In this document: positions 26,424-36,309 of the stretch, piece after piece
Layout: the number at the start of each line of letters is the position of its first letter
Numbering within the stretch: the first letter of the stretch is position 1
Assembly: GCF_003254705.1 (NCBI RefSeq)
Contig: NZ_QFYR01000004.1
Coordinates: forward strand, 62,001-126,000
Reading direction: 5' to 3'
Source of the DNA: Phenylobacterium deserti
GTDB taxonomy: Bacteria; Pseudomonadota; Alphaproteobacteria; Caulobacterales; Caulobacteraceae
Length of the DNA stretch: 64,000 nucleotides
Made by a program: the position numbers and the translations under genes
The notes under the pieces: generated by a model
What the model saw: the letters and a program-made list of their open reading frames with translations, nothing else
Databases searched by the model: none
Told to the model about the DNA's origin: nothing

Positions 26424-29315
26424 TCAAGCGACAGCGGGATCTTCAATCCCGTCGAGGTCGTCATCGAAGGTGCGCACGAGGCTGTCCATCCGTTGTAAGA
26501 CACGGTCGACGACCTTCCGCCGCATGAGCACGCTCGGAGGCTTCTCCAATGCCGCAGCTACATCTTCACGCATGACGACGTGCGAGAAAACATGGGCGCG
26601 CAGGAGGGCCTCGAACCGCCCCCGGTCCAGCCGCTCATCGGCGCAGAGCGCCTCTATGGCAGCGGATCGTTCTGCAGACCAGAACGCCCGGAAGGCAGGC
26701 TGTACATCACCACCCGTCTGAAGCGGCGGCATGTTGTTTTGGACGAACTTCTCGATCAGTTCACGCTTACTGCGCAGCTGAACATCGCCCGAGATCATAT
26801 CGAGTGCACTAGCGAGCTTTGCGCGGCTTTCCTCCGGCGTTTGCCCTCGTGACTCCTCATCCTTGATGTCCCGCAGGAGCTGTAGGATGTACGCGACGTT
26901 GATGCGATCCTGCCGGATCAGCTCAAGCTCGAAATCGACGTCGCCAACGATGCTGACAACCCCTTCTTGGCGCGAACGGCGGGTTAGCTCGTACAGATCG
27001 GCGTACTTGCTGCGGTACTCATCGAAAGCTTGCGGGGAGAGCTCAAGGTCCCCCCAATCAAACTCCGCAAAGGTGGACAGGACATTCCTCAACCGCGCGA
27101 GCTCACGAAAGGTCCTGATGAAAAGTAGCTGTTCGTTTTCATCGGCTAGGCGATCTACGTCGGCTGGAGCAGGAGTTATCGCCAGTAGCTGATGCGTGCT
27201 GTTGTTGAAGTCAGCGACGATACCCTGATATGGTGGAATCAGTATTTTATCTTCGGCGTTCTTGTCGGCGAATAGCCTGATTGCCTCGTCGGTCGACTTC
27301 TTGAGGTTTCGGAATGCTATTATATTCCCTTGCGACTTAACCTCATTCAGAACCCGATTAGTGCGAGAGTACGCCTGGATAAGCCCATGGTACTGTAGGT
27401 TCTTGTCGACGTAGAGAGTGTTCACTTTTTTCGCGTCGAACCCGGTCAGGAACATACCAACTACGAGTAGGATGTCGACGCGGTCCGCCGGTTGTGCGTC
27501 TTCACGCTCACGATGCTTGATCCGCCGCCCGATGTCCCGGTAGTAGTTGTAGAAACTTAAACTGTCCCTCGTGGAGAAGGCAGTTCCGTACATCTCGTTG
27601 TAGTCAGCGATGCAACTCTCTAAAGCATCGCGAGTGTGCCGGTTCTGCGGGGTTTCCGGCCCTAATTCGAACTCCGGCTCCCCGATCAAGCCGTTAGCGT
27701 CCTTATCGTCCTCATTAGCCCCATAGGTGAAGATCGTCACGACGCGGAGGTCGTGGAGTCCCTTCTCCCTCCGCGCGCGAAATGCCTCGTAGTACGCGAT
27801 CAGCGCGTCAACGCTTCCCACCGCCAGCATCGCCGTGAAGTCGCGGTCATGAGTTTTGCGGGCGTGATTAGCGATAATCCAATCTGCGATCTTGCCGATC
27901 CGATCAGGGTCCTCGAAGAACTCCTTCTTATCGATCCCAGCTACCTGCTCGTCCACGAGCGATCCATCACGGCGACGAAGGTTGCCCCAGTACTCGACGG
28001 AAAAGCGCAGCACGTTTCCATCGCGGATAGCGTCCGTGATGACGTACTTGTGCAGGCAATCGCCGAAGAGGTCGGACGTAGTCCGCGCTAAGGCTCCGCT
28101 ACGATTAGCGTTTTCCTTCAAGATCGGGGTCCCGGTGAACCCAAAAAGCTGATGGTCCGAGAAGAAGCTTGTGATCCGTTTGTGGGTTTCACCGAATTGG
28201 GAGCGATGGCACTCGTCAAAGATGAAGACAATGCGCTGATTGGAAAGCGCACGCATCTGTTCTAAGAACTGAACTCGCGAGATCGCGGTATTCAGCTTTT
28301 GAATGGTGGTGACAATCAACTTAGTGTTGTCCGTAAACTGCCGGACCAACGTGTGTGTGTTGTGCGTGCCGTCGACGCTGCCTTCGCTGAATGCGTTGAA
28401 TTCACGAGTGGTCTGGTAGTCCAAGTCTGCACGGTCCACCACGAAAACGACCTTACTCACGTCCTCAAGATCAGTGATAAGTTTGGCCGCGGCGAAGCTC
28501 GTGAGGGTTTTTCCTGACCCAGTCGTATGCCACACGTATCCGCCGTCGCCGCCCTGACGAACCCGCTCAAGAATGGCCTCAACCGCGTAATACTGATAGG
28601 GTCGCAGCACCATGAGCTGCCGGTCGCCCTGATGGAGCACCATGTACCGGGAAATCATCTTCGCTACATGCAAGCGGTCAAGGAAGGCGTCAGCGAAATC
28701 CGGCAGAGCATTGATCGCCAGGTTGTCGGGCCCACTCCAAGTGAAGGTTTGCCGAAAACTCTGCTTGCGATTGTTCCCGTAGTATCTGGTATTCACCCCG
28801 TTCGAAATCACGAATATCTGGATATATTGGAACAACCGGTAGCCAGCAGAATAGCTGTGGCGATGGTAACGATTGACCTGATTGAAGGCCTCCTTGATCT
28901 CGACACCCCGGCGCTTCAGCTCGACCTGCACGAGCGGAAGACCATTGACCAGGAGGGTCACGTCGTACCGGGTCTTGTAGCTACCTGTCTGCGGCAGCTG
29001 CTGAACAACCTGATATCGATTACGAGCCCACTCACGAGAGTCGAAAAACTCAATGAATAAGCGGCTGCCATCTTCTCGCGTGAGTTCGTAGCGGTCGCGC
29101 AGCGTCTTTGCTCGGTCAAAAACTCCGCCGCGATCAAGGTGGTTGAGCACCCGCTCGAACTCATTGGCAGTGAGGCTTACACGGTTGAACGCTTCAAGCT
29201 CGGCCTTCAAGTTTCCGAGCAGATCTACCTCATCGCGTATTCTGATGGGCGTCCAGCCTGTCGCGGCCAAGCGCTCCACTAGGCCCTGCTCCAGCTGCGC
29301 TTCGGTCTCAGTCAT
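26424..29315 (-). CDS. hsdR: Type I restriction enzyme, R subunit HsdR
   Basis: HsdR gives the type I enzyme its ATP-driven DNA translocation and cleavage. The 963-residue protein has an N-terminal PD-(D/E)xK nuclease (YDVTLLVNGLPLVQVELKRRG), helicase motif I HTTGSGKTLTSF, motif II VFIFDECHRSQFGE, motif III FGFTGTP and motif VI QAYSRTNR. The start at 29315 (MTETEAQLEQGL) has GGGAG six bases upstream; another ATG at 29330 is possible. Last gene of the hsdM-hsdS-HEPN-hsdR operon, overlapping the HEPN gene by eight bases. Confidence 0.96.
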   Translation of the reverse strand: MTETEAQLEQGLVERLAATGWTPIRIRDEVDLLGNLKAELEAFNRVSLTANEFERVLNHLDRGGVFDRAKTLRDRYELTREDGSRLFIEFFDSREWARNRYQVVQQLPQTGSYKTRYDVTLLVNGLPLVQVELKRRGVEIKEAFNQVNRYHRHSYSAGYRLFQYIQIFVISNGVNTRYYGNNRKQSFRQTFTWSGPDNLAINALPDFADAFLDRLHVAKMISRYMVLHQGDRQLMVLRPYQYYAVEAILERVRQGGDGGYVWHTTGSGKTLTSFAAAKLITDLEDVSKVVFVVDRADLDYQTTREFNAFSEGSVDGTHNTHTLVRQFTDNTKLIVTTIQKLNTAISRVQFLEQMRALSNQRIVFIFDECHRSQFGETHKRITSFFSDHQLFGFTGTPILKENANRSGALARTTSDLFGDCLHKYVITDAIRDGNVLRFSVEYWGNLRRRDGSLVDEQVAGIDKKEFFEDPDRIGKIADWIIANHARKTHDRDFTAMLAVGSVDALIAYYEAFRARREKGLHDLRVVTIFTYGANEDDKDANGLIGEPEFELGPETPQNRHTRDALESCIADYNEMYGTAFSTRDSLSFYNYYRDIGRRIKHREREDAQPADRVDILLVVGMFLTGFDAKKVNTLYVDKNLQYHGLIQAYSRTNRVLNEVKSQGNIIAFRNLKKSTDEAIRLFADKNAEDKILIPPYQGIVADFNNSTHQLLAITPAPADVDRLADENEQLLFIRTFRELARLRNVLSTFAEFDWGDLELSPQAFDEYRSKYADLYELTRRSRQEGVVSIVGDVDFELELIRQDRINVAYILQLLRDIKDEESRGQTPEESRAKLASALDMISGDVQLRSKRELIEKFVQNNMPPLQTGGDVQPAFRAFWSAERSAAIEALCADERLDRGRFEALLRAHVFSHVVMREDVAAALEKPPSVLMRRKVVDRVLQRMDSLVRTFDDDLDGIEDPAVA

Positions 29316-29979
29316 TGGAACTCCCATCACCCGCCGGCACGTCGCCGATCTCAGCGGACTGGTCGAGGTAGTCCTGAAGCTGAATCAAGTACTCCTCGGG
29401 ATACTGGTCAAAAAGCGCGCGGCTATACGAAACCCGACCTAAGAGCGGGTTCTGCTCGTCAAGCCAGGCGTTGAAAATACCGTTCTCTTCGTAGTCGGAG
29501 ACAAGCCGCCGCTGAGGCTGCAATGCAAAGTAGGTTGCTAACATATAGCGCAGCAGCGGCTCGGTGACGTTCAGCACCAGCCGCGCCAAGCTTCGATCGC
29601 TTTGTAGCTCTTTCGGCACCAGACGGCCGTGGCTTATGTCGCCGCGCTGATTTCTTAGCTCACCGATGATGCGGACTAGGTTTTCGGCCGCCACTGGAAA
29701 CGCCAGCTCAACCGTCTCGTCGCCCGCAGCGAGGCATCTGAGCGCCGCCTTTACTTGGCGACCTATCGAGAGATTCTCAAATTCCGAGCCGTATTGCTCC
29801 GGTGCAAGCCGCTTGACGATGGTCTTAGAGAGGCCTTGAAACAGCGCTGCGCAGCATTCGATTGTCACATCTGGGTGGTCAATCTCGTTACGCTCGGCTT
29901 TCTCGATGTTGCCGATGTAGTAGCGGAACTCACTGTTCTCATCGCTATGCCGCTCGATCAACTCGCGGAGACTTTGCAC
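29308..29979 (-). CDS. HEPN/abortive-infection (Abi_C-like) protein inside the hsd operon
   Basis: A 223-residue protein with a predicted all-helical C-terminal region and the motif RNQRGDISHG, which contains RxxxxH (RGDISH), the catalytic signature of HEPN RNases. The same pattern occurs in the Abi_C abortive-infection family. A GTG start at 29979 follows AGGTGG and is seven bases after the hsdS stop; the stop overlaps hsdR, so it is an integral operon member. Likely role: an RNase back-up that kills or stalls the cell when restriction fails. That role is inferred; the motif is seen directly. Confidence 0.75.
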   Translation of the reverse strand: MQSLRELIERHSDENSEFRYYIGNIEKAERNEIDHPDVTIECCAALFQGLSKTIVKRLAPEQYGSEFENLSIGRQVKAALRCLAAGDETVELAFPVAAENLVRIIGELRNQRGDISHGRLVPKELQSDRSLARLVLNVTEPLLRYMLATYFALQPQRRLVSDYEENGIFNAWLDEQNPLLGRVSYSRALFDQYPEEYLIQLQDYLDQSAEIGDVPAGDGSSND

Positions 29980-29986
29980 GGCCCAC

Positions 29987-31189
29987 CTACACGAATAGGC
30001 GCTGCGCGAGGCCCGCTTTGAATGTGCGGGTTGCGGCCGCTTGCGCCCGGACGGCTGCGACCTTCCTGTCGAGGGCCTGCAGGAAAGCGGCGATGTGCCG
30101 TTGCTCCTCGATTTGCGCCGGGAATCGAATCTTCAGGCGCTTGAGGTGGTGAGGGTAAAGATGCACGACCGAGTAACCTTGAGCCAGGCGAGCGATCTCC
30201 AGCCGCTTGGCGTTGCGCAGCAGATAGGCCAAGAACACTCCGTCGAGAGAGGAGCGGATGATGTTCAGATCGCCTCCTAGCGCAACGCCATCTTGCAGTA
30301 CGCAAGCGGCAGACGCGATCTCCAGAGGGTCCTCGCCGGACGCGGGCACAATGACGTCCCCGGCAATGCTCAACATCAATCCCGCGGGGTCGAGGTGGGT
30401 CCTTGAGGCCACCTGCCCTATGACCTCGCCGTAGGTAGTGTAGAGCTCACCGTAGCGGATGCAGGGGGTCAGCCCTTCCGGAGCGATGTCTTCGCGCGAT
30501 ACGCCTCGCCCCTTTGCGAAGCTCGCCACTTCACCTAAACGCGCATCGATCCAATCCGCGTAGGCGCCGCCCTTTGGCGGCGCAAACCGCAATTCTCCGC
30601 TGAACAACTGCTGGATGACCCCATCCCTGTACTGGGAGAGCGTCTCGGCTCGCTTCAGCAAGAGCTCGACGCGCGCATCCATTGCGTCAAGCATATCGGC
30701 GATCTTCTCCTGCTCCTCCAAAGAAGGGGCATGTAACGGCACGCGTGTGAAGTCGCGATAATAAAGCCGCAGGCGATCGTTGGTGAGCCCGTGCGAAAAA
30801 GCCCACAGCCAGTATAGAGGACGCGGCTCGCGAAGTAGATGGGCAAAAAACCGTGGAGAATAGCCTGAGCGCGCGGACAGCACGACATAGGCTGGGCTCA
30901 CCATACAGTCTTCAGGTGCTCGCCCGTAAGCACCCTGCCACATACGCATCATGTTGTAGACAATGTCGCCGGCTCGGGCCCTCAGATTGGCCTCGTCGCT
31001 GGCGTTGGCTGAGATTTCACGCTCAAGGCTGTCGCGCCGAACCATGCCGCGATCAATGGTCACTGCATAAATCGGAAGTCCGGGCACACCGCGTTCACGG
31101 CGTTGGTCGAATGCCTCGCCGGCCCGGAGGGCTGACCAGGGTTCAGAGAAGTTCGAAAACCTGAGTTGCGGTGAGGCGATCGTTCTCAA
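29987..31189 (-). CDS. hsdS: Type I restriction enzyme, specificity subunit HsdS
   Basis: HsdS carries two target-recognition domains that define the bipartite DNA site for HsdM and HsdR. The 400-residue protein shows the two-fold plan: TRD1 (about 1-145), conserved helix LEEQEKIADMLDAMDARVELLLKR, then TRD2 (about 195-345) and a second conserved helix IEEQRHIAAFLQALDRKVAAVRAQ. The start is taken as TTG at 31189 because GGAGG lies seven bases upstream and TTGA overlaps the hsdM stop by four bases. A start at 31219 would overlap hsdM by 34 bases. Confidence 0.93.
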   Translation of the reverse strand: MRTIASPQLRFSNFSEPWSALRAGEAFDQRRERGVPGLPIYAVTIDRGMVRRDSLEREISANASDEANLRARAGDIVYNMMRMWQGAYGRAPEDCMVSPAYVVLSARSGYSPRFFAHLLREPRPLYWLWAFSHGLTNDRLRLYYRDFTRVPLHAPSLEEQEKIADMLDAMDARVELLLKRAETLSQYRDGVIQQLFSGELRFAPPKGGAYADWIDARLGEVASFAKGRGVSREDIAPEGLTPCIRYGELYTTYGEVIGQVASRTHLDPAGLMLSIAGDVIVPASGEDPLEIASAACVLQDGVALGGDLNIIRSSLDGVFLAYLLRNAKRLEIARLAQGYSVVHLYPHHLKRLKIRFPAQIEEQRHIAAFLQALDRKVAAVRAQAAATRTFKAGLAQRLFV

Positions 31190-32763
31190 ACCGGCGCCTC
31201 CAGCCCGAGCTCCTCGCAAAAGCTGGCTATAGTTGCGTCAAGTGCTGAGAGATCTTGCTCCTGCGCCTTGAGAATAGAGGTCACCTCAGCAAGATCGATG
31301 TACGGTGAAGGCTCGAACGTGTCCACATAGCGTGGGATGTTTAGATTGTAATCGTTCTCCTCAATTTCTTTCAGCGTTGCCCTATGGCAGAATCCTTTCT
31401 CTGGACGCCTGCTGACGTAGGCCTCAACGATTGCGTCCACATCACAGTCGAGCAGCACGTTCTGGTTCTTGCCGCGATCGCACCTCCGGCTCGCATCGAC
31501 GAAGAGGATGTCCTCGGGACATTCGCGATGCTTCTTCAGCACCAGTACGCACGTGGGGATAGCCGTACCGTAGAAGATGTTCGGCGGCAGGCCGATGACC
31601 GCATCGAGGTAATTCCGCTCCGCGACCAGAATACGACGGAGGTCTCCCTCAGCGCCGCCTCGGAAGAGCGCCCCGTGCGGTAAGATCACCGCGGCAACGC
31701 CGTTGTCGGCAAGCTGGTGGACCATGTGGAGAACGAATGCGAAGTCCGCCTTAGAGGCGGGCGCCAACCGGCCATACGCACTAAATCGCTCATCCTGTAG
31801 GAAGTGAGGATCCGCACTCCAATTGGCGGAGAAAGGAGGATTCGCTACAACGGCCTCGAACTGCCGATGCAAATGCTGCGGCCGCTCCAGGGTATCATCC
31901 TGCTTGATGTCGAACTTTCTATAGTTCACTCCGTGCAGGATCATGTTCATGCGAGCGAGGTTGTAGGTCGTGCGATTGGCCTCTTGCCCGTAGAAGCCGT
32001 CAGCGATGTTCCGAATTCCGACCTCGCGCGCCACGCGTAGCAAGAGCGACCCGGACCCGCAGGTGGGGTCATAAACGTTCTGAAGCCGCGTCTTCCCGCT
32101 GGTCACGATCTTCGCGAGAACGGTGGACACCTGTTGAGGCGTATAGAACTCCCCGGCCTTCTTACCTGCGCCGCTTGCGAATTGGGCGATCAGGTACTCA
32201 TAGGCGTCACCGAGCACGTCGCTCTCGGCCTCGTCTAAGCGAAAATCGACGCGATCATCATTCAAACGCCCCAAGATGCGGGTGACCAACAAGTTCCGCT
32301 CGCCAACGGTGCGACCAAGCTTCGTGGAGCCCAGATCCATATCCTCGAAAAGATGATCGAAGTCCTCTTCGCTCTCCGCCCCCATGGTGGAGCGCTGTAT
32401 GTTCCCGAGGATGCGGTTGAGATCATCCAGGATGAAGTTGTCGCCCCGCTGCGCCCCCTTCGCCGCAACAGCAGAAAAGAGCTCTGAAGGTCGCAGGAAA
32501 TAGCCGAGCTCGTCGATGGCTTCGGTGCGAAGCGCTTCGAGATACTCCTCGCCTTCAGCAGTGCCTTCGCGAATATCACTGAATTGCAGCCCGTCCGGCT
32601 TCAATAGTCGGTCGGCATACTGCTGCATGCGCTCGGACAGATATCTGTAGAAGATGAAGCCTAGGATGTAATCCCTGAACTGGTCGGCATCCATTTTGCC
32701 GCGAAGATCATTCGCTATTCCCCAGAGCGCCGCCTGGAGCTGGCGCTTTTGCGCGTTCGTCAT
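31186..32763 (-). CDS. hsdM: Type I restriction-modification methyltransferase subunit HsdM
   Basis: HsdM is the N6-adenine methylase that protects host DNA, acting with HsdS. The 525-residue protein has the HsdM N-terminal helical domain (LWGIANDLRGKMDADQFRDYILGFIFYRYLSE), the SAM-binding motif VYDPTCGSGSLLLRV and the catalytic motif IV VVANPPFSANW. Lengths and motif spacing are normal. It is the first gene of the operon, preceded by 272 bp without a gene where its promoter should lie. Confidence 0.97.
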   Translation of the reverse strand: MTNAQKRQLQAALWGIANDLRGKMDADQFRDYILGFIFYRYLSERMQQYADRLLKPDGLQFSDIREGTAEGEEYLEALRTEAIDELGYFLRPSELFSAVAAKGAQRGDNFILDDLNRILGNIQRSTMGAESEEDFDHLFEDMDLGSTKLGRTVGERNLLVTRILGRLNDDRVDFRLDEAESDVLGDAYEYLIAQFASGAGKKAGEFYTPQQVSTVLAKIVTSGKTRLQNVYDPTCGSGSLLLRVAREVGIRNIADGFYGQEANRTTYNLARMNMILHGVNYRKFDIKQDDTLERPQHLHRQFEAVVANPPFSANWSADPHFLQDERFSAYGRLAPASKADFAFVLHMVHQLADNGVAAVILPHGALFRGGAEGDLRRILVAERNYLDAVIGLPPNIFYGTAIPTCVLVLKKHRECPEDILFVDASRRCDRGKNQNVLLDCDVDAIVEAYVSRRPEKGFCHRATLKEIEENDYNLNIPRYVDTFEPSPYIDLAEVTSILKAQEQDLSALDATIASFCEELGLEAPV

Positions 32764-33035
32764 TTCCGCCCCCAGGCCCGATTGGCCTTCGCCTGGCCGA
32801 CCTAGTCGGCACCTCCCGTTTTCGCAAGATTCTCGGGCCCGCTCACCCCTTGAGCGGTCCCGACCGAACTAACAGCAAGAGGCGTACTGCAGCCCGCGCT
32901 TCAGACTTGACTTCAGAGCTACGTCAGGAACGGACGGAAGCCCGGTATGTGAAGCAAACACTCTCACGAGCAGGGAAGAAGGCAGAAACCTGAGCTCGGG
33001 AGATCGAAGAAGCACGGGGTGCGTCATGAGGCTCA

Positions 33036-33968
33036 CTAGGACGATTGGGCGACTTCGTCCGGAGGGGCTGTAAGGCTTCTAACGTGGCCGCGACACAGCC
33101 GCTCAATTTGATCTGCCAGAACACCGACCCGCTCGATCAGCCAAGCCAGCTCCTCGGGAGTGATGCGGTAGTGGGGCGAGTAGCGGGCGTCCACATAGGC
33201 CCGCCGCAGCAGCTCCCAGCTGCGCTGGGCGAAGCGGCTGTCGCGCGGCCAAGCCTCGATCAGCTGCGGGGCGACGCGCTCAGCTTGCGAGCGCAGGAAG
33301 TTCAGCTTGTGGGACTTCGGGCTGTAGAGCGTCAGGACCAGCAGCAGGCAGTGGTAGAGGCGTTCGGTGGCCTGGTGGAGCAGGAAGGCCGACTCGTTGT
33401 TCCAGCTGCGAGCTGCGTTCTCTCGTGCATTCGCGAAATACCGCTCTGCGCTTTCGAACCACTGATCGAAGTAGCCCTGCGCCTCGTGGCGGGCTTCCTC
33501 GGGGGAGAGCGGCTGCGGCTGGTCGAAGGGGTGGTCGGGGGCTTCGTAGAGGGCGACCCCGTCCTTGACGATGTCGGTGAAGAACGGGCGGCCGCGCTTG
33601 AGCTGCCTGTTCACGTCGGAAAGGGCGTGGACGATGAAGTGGGCGGGCGCGGTCAGTTCGCGGCTGATCTGGTAGGCGCGCAGCAGGTGGTCGTCCGCCG
33701 GGCCCCAGTACTCGGCGAGGTCGGCGAGCTCCTCGTGATTGACGACGACAAGCAGGTCGTAGTCGGAGGTGTAGCCGCCGATCGGGTCCTGCACCCAGTC
33801 GCCGCGGGCGTAGCTGCCGTACAGCACGACCTTGAGGATGCGGCCGGCCTTGCGGTGCGGCGCGGTCTTGCCAGCGAGGGCGTCCTCGAATTCGGCGAAG
33901 AGGATCTCCACGATCCGCGACAGCTCGCGGCGCTTGGCCTCCGGCAGATGGTCGAGGCTCGTCTTCAT
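33036..33968 (-). CDS. Nucleotidyltransferase-HEPN fusion protein
   Basis: A 310-residue protein joining two domains. The N-terminal minimal nucleotidyltransferase domain (about 40-150) has the motif GSYARGDW followed by SDYDLLVVV, the GS and DxD active-site elements. The C-terminal half (about 160-295) is helical and HEPN-like (ARSWNNESAFLLHQATERLYHCLLLVLTLYSP). MNT/HEPN pairs are a known toxin-antitoxin type in which the nucleotidyltransferase modifies and silences the HEPN RNase; here both are in one chain. It lies upstream of hsdM on the same strand with a 272-bp gap. Confidence 0.82.
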   Translation of the reverse strand: MKTSLDHLPEAKRRELSRIVEILFAEFEDALAGKTAPHRKAGRILKVVLYGSYARGDWVQDPIGGYTSDYDLLVVVNHEELADLAEYWGPADDHLLRAYQISRELTAPAHFIVHALSDVNRQLKRGRPFFTDIVKDGVALYEAPDHPFDQPQPLSPEEARHEAQGYFDQWFESAERYFANARENAARSWNNESAFLLHQATERLYHCLLLVLTLYSPKSHKLNFLRSQAERVAPQLIEAWPRDSRFAQRSWELLRRAYVDARYSPHYRITPEELAWLIERVGVLADQIERLCRGHVRSLTAPPDEVAQSS

Positions 33969-34798
33969 TGCCCTGAGACTCCCCTGTTCGCTTCAACGTT
34001 GCAAGAGCCGCGGCACCGCAGCCGCCTCACCTCCGGTTGGTGGGGTCGCCGTCCTTCGCCCTACCTCCGCCTCCCGCAACCAGGTGGGAGGGCGCAGGCG
34101 CAGGAGCTCACGGATTAGCGCCTGCACTTGGCTTTCATGCCCGGCTGCCACGCACACGCGGATGCATGGCTTCACCAAACACAACGTCTTGGTGCTCAGG
34201 ACCGAGCAACGCTCGAGCCTCAACGAGCCACGTGACTCTGATCTTCGCTTGCTTTCGCAAGAGCTCCGCTTCCCGGAGCCTCTCCGCGCCATTGTCGTCA
34301 AGGCGCTGTCCGCCGTCTCGCAAACCGCGCCTTTGCTACTTCAGGCCGACCAATCTTCCACGCTCCGCTCGCTCTCGGAGCTTCTCACCGCCAGGCGGCG
34401 AAGTCGGCCTTCTCCGGATTACGGCGCTCTCTGCCCTTACCCCCGAAACCGCCAGGTGGGGAGGCGAACGTCTCAGTCTGCGCGGAGCACAACGCGTACT
34501 CGAACCGCTGACCTGCCGAAGCATCAACAACAAGGGCGGCCCCTACCGAGTGCAGCCCCCCGGATAACCGCCGCGGCAGCGCGCCGATCTGTGGTTCCGA
34601 CATCCGTAGCCAACATGCTGCGGACCTCAAGGTCCAATTGCGCTCGGCTGGAGCCGCGGCCCCGCTGATGTCTACACGCTGCCTGCAAGGCTATCCTGCC
34701 CTACACAGCCGCTCACGCCATGATCACGCCCTCGGCGGCTGTGGGGGCCGCCGCTGCTCACCGCCGGTCCCCTCGGGCCGCCAGCCCGATCATCGGGC
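33969..34798. other. 830-bp stretch without a supportable gene
   Basis: Several open frames cross this span in different phases, but none has a recognisable family pattern, a convincing ribosome-binding site or codon use like the neighbours. It looks like decayed island DNA. The sequence ACCGCCAGG recurs at about 34390 and 34449 in similar contexts, too little to call a repeat family. Confidence 0.4.
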
Positions 34799-35911
34799 TC
34801 ACGTGGCTTCAAGAAAGGCTTGGCCTGCGCGCAGGGCACTGATCGAGGCGACCTGGTGCAGTAACGCTGGCGTCTCCTCTGCCGAGCGGTCCAGCAACGC
34901 GTTCAGCTTGGCCAAGGTCCGGGCTTGCCCTGGGATCAGGCGTCGCCGATCGGCGACGAGTTGGGCGGGACCAGTCCGTACAACGTAGGAGAAAAGCTTC
35001 CCGAGGAGGCCCACCAGAGCATCAGAAGCCTGGACCCCCGCCTCCGCGCGAGAGTCGACGAAGCGAAAGGTATTGAGCTCCCGGCCATCGTCCAGGAAGG
35101 TGCAGGCCGCTAGCCGCGCCTGGATCACCGGCTCCACGTCGAGCCGATGTTGGGCGTTCTTGAACAGGCAGATGCGATGGATGGTGAAGTCAGCGAAACT
35201 TCCGAGGAGTGTGCCCGCCACCTCATCCTGCAGGTAGATCAACGGGTCCATGGCGCCGGCCTGTAGCACGCCCTTCAGGACGTTGAAGCCGAACCGGTCG
35301 ATGAGCGCCTCCCGCTGCTCGAGCCGCTGCAGTAGCTCGCCAATGAACGCCGGGCGGTTGGCCTCACCGACGTCGGGATAGCGGAACCGGTGGAACAGAT
35401 GCGCGGCATCCTCGATGTCCGCCAGGAGGATGGTGAAGAGGTCCGCCTTCAACTCCCGGTGGAAGGCCTGCATGCTTGCCAGCCGATCGTGGGTGATGAT
35501 CGAGTCCACGATATCCACCGTCGCCCAATAGAGGGGGTCAACCGCGGAATAGTGGACGAGGAGGTCCTGCGCCTGGAGCCAGTCAAGGTAGGCCTCTACC
35601 TTCCACGACTTCAGGAGGCTGAACAGGTCGCCCTTGCCAAGGTGCGCCAGCTTGAGCTCGGTCGCGTTGGGCTGCAACCGCACCGCTGACTTGAGGGCGG
35701 CCATGTCCAGGGGGCGCGGCGCTCCACGATGGGCCACCCCGCCTAAGACAAAGCACATGGGCTCCCGGACGTTGAACCCGTTCGCAGTGACGTGGAGACG
35801 GCGGATGTTGTTCGTCTCGTCGTAATAGAAGGTGTAGACCCGATCCGCCCCGCTGAGCCCGTGCAGGAGGATTTGGGGGTTCCGCACAGCGTTGACGTCG
35901 ATCTCGCGCAA
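34799..35911 (-). CDS. DUF3800 domain protein (predicted RNase H-fold nuclease)
   Basis: A 370-residue protein. The N-terminal YTFYYDETNNIRRLHV, with its acidic DE pair, and the C-terminal VDSRAEAGVQASDALVGLLGK match DUF3800, a family predicted to have an RNase H-like fold and often found in defence islands. A TTG start at 35911 is chosen because GAGGGG lies five bases before it; an upstream frame to 36004 has no such signal. It is divergent from the PLD-like gene across a 778-bp gap that holds a DUF736 relic. The function is unknown; a nuclease role is inferred. Confidence 0.75.
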   Translation of the reverse strand: MREIDVNAVRNPQILLHGLSGADRVYTFYYDETNNIRRLHVTANGFNVREPMCFVLGGVAHRGAPRPLDMAALKSAVRLQPNATELKLAHLGKGDLFSLLKSWKVEAYLDWLQAQDLLVHYSAVDPLYWATVDIVDSIITHDRLASMQAFHRELKADLFTILLADIEDAAHLFHRFRYPDVGEANRPAFIGELLQRLEQREALIDRFGFNVLKGVLQAGAMDPLIYLQDEVAGTLLGSFADFTIHRICLFKNAQHRLDVEPVIQARLAACTFLDDGRELNTFRFVDSRAEAGVQASDALVGLLGKLFSYVVRTGPAQLVADRRRLIPGQARTLAKLNALLDRSAEETPALLHQVASISALRAGQAFLEAT

Positions 35912-36055
35912 GTTGCCCCTCTGGAGCCCGACCAGAAGCCTAAGGCAGTGCCTGCCCACACCGCAATGTACGCCCCGCCAGCGCGGCAGCGCGCAACCCT
36001 GCACTCAAACAGCCTGGCGGCCGCGCGACCAGATCGGGCTGTACCCGTCGTCGGC

Positions 36056-36309
36056 CTAGACCAGCGTGGAGTATATCGCGCCTGCGAAGCTTGGATCGTT
36101 CAGCTTGACCGGAAGGTATTCTCGATCCGCGCGCGGTCTTGAGACACGCCGCCCCGGAGTCGATCGCCCATGTCCATGCGGTAGTCCGGGGCCTGGTCAG
36201 TCGTCTTCTCTAGCGGCCGGAGGGGTGCCTGCTTGACCTTCAGGCGCAGGGTCTTGATCGAGCCGTAGTAGTTGCCGGTGCTCTCCCTGGTGAAGGTGCC
36301 GCCATGGCG
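36056..36309 (-). pseudogene. DUF736 family gene, broken by two frameshifts
   Basis: Translated fragments in three successive frames rebuild a DUF736 protein: GGTFTRESTGNYYGSIKTL with LRLKVKQAPLRPLEKTTDQ and APDYR, then DSGAACLKTARGS, then REYLPVKLNDPSFAGAIYST ending LV and a stop at 36058. No in-frame start is left. DUF736 genes are markers of alphaproteobacterial plasmids and conjugative elements, so this is a relic of the island's ancestor. Confidence 0.75.
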
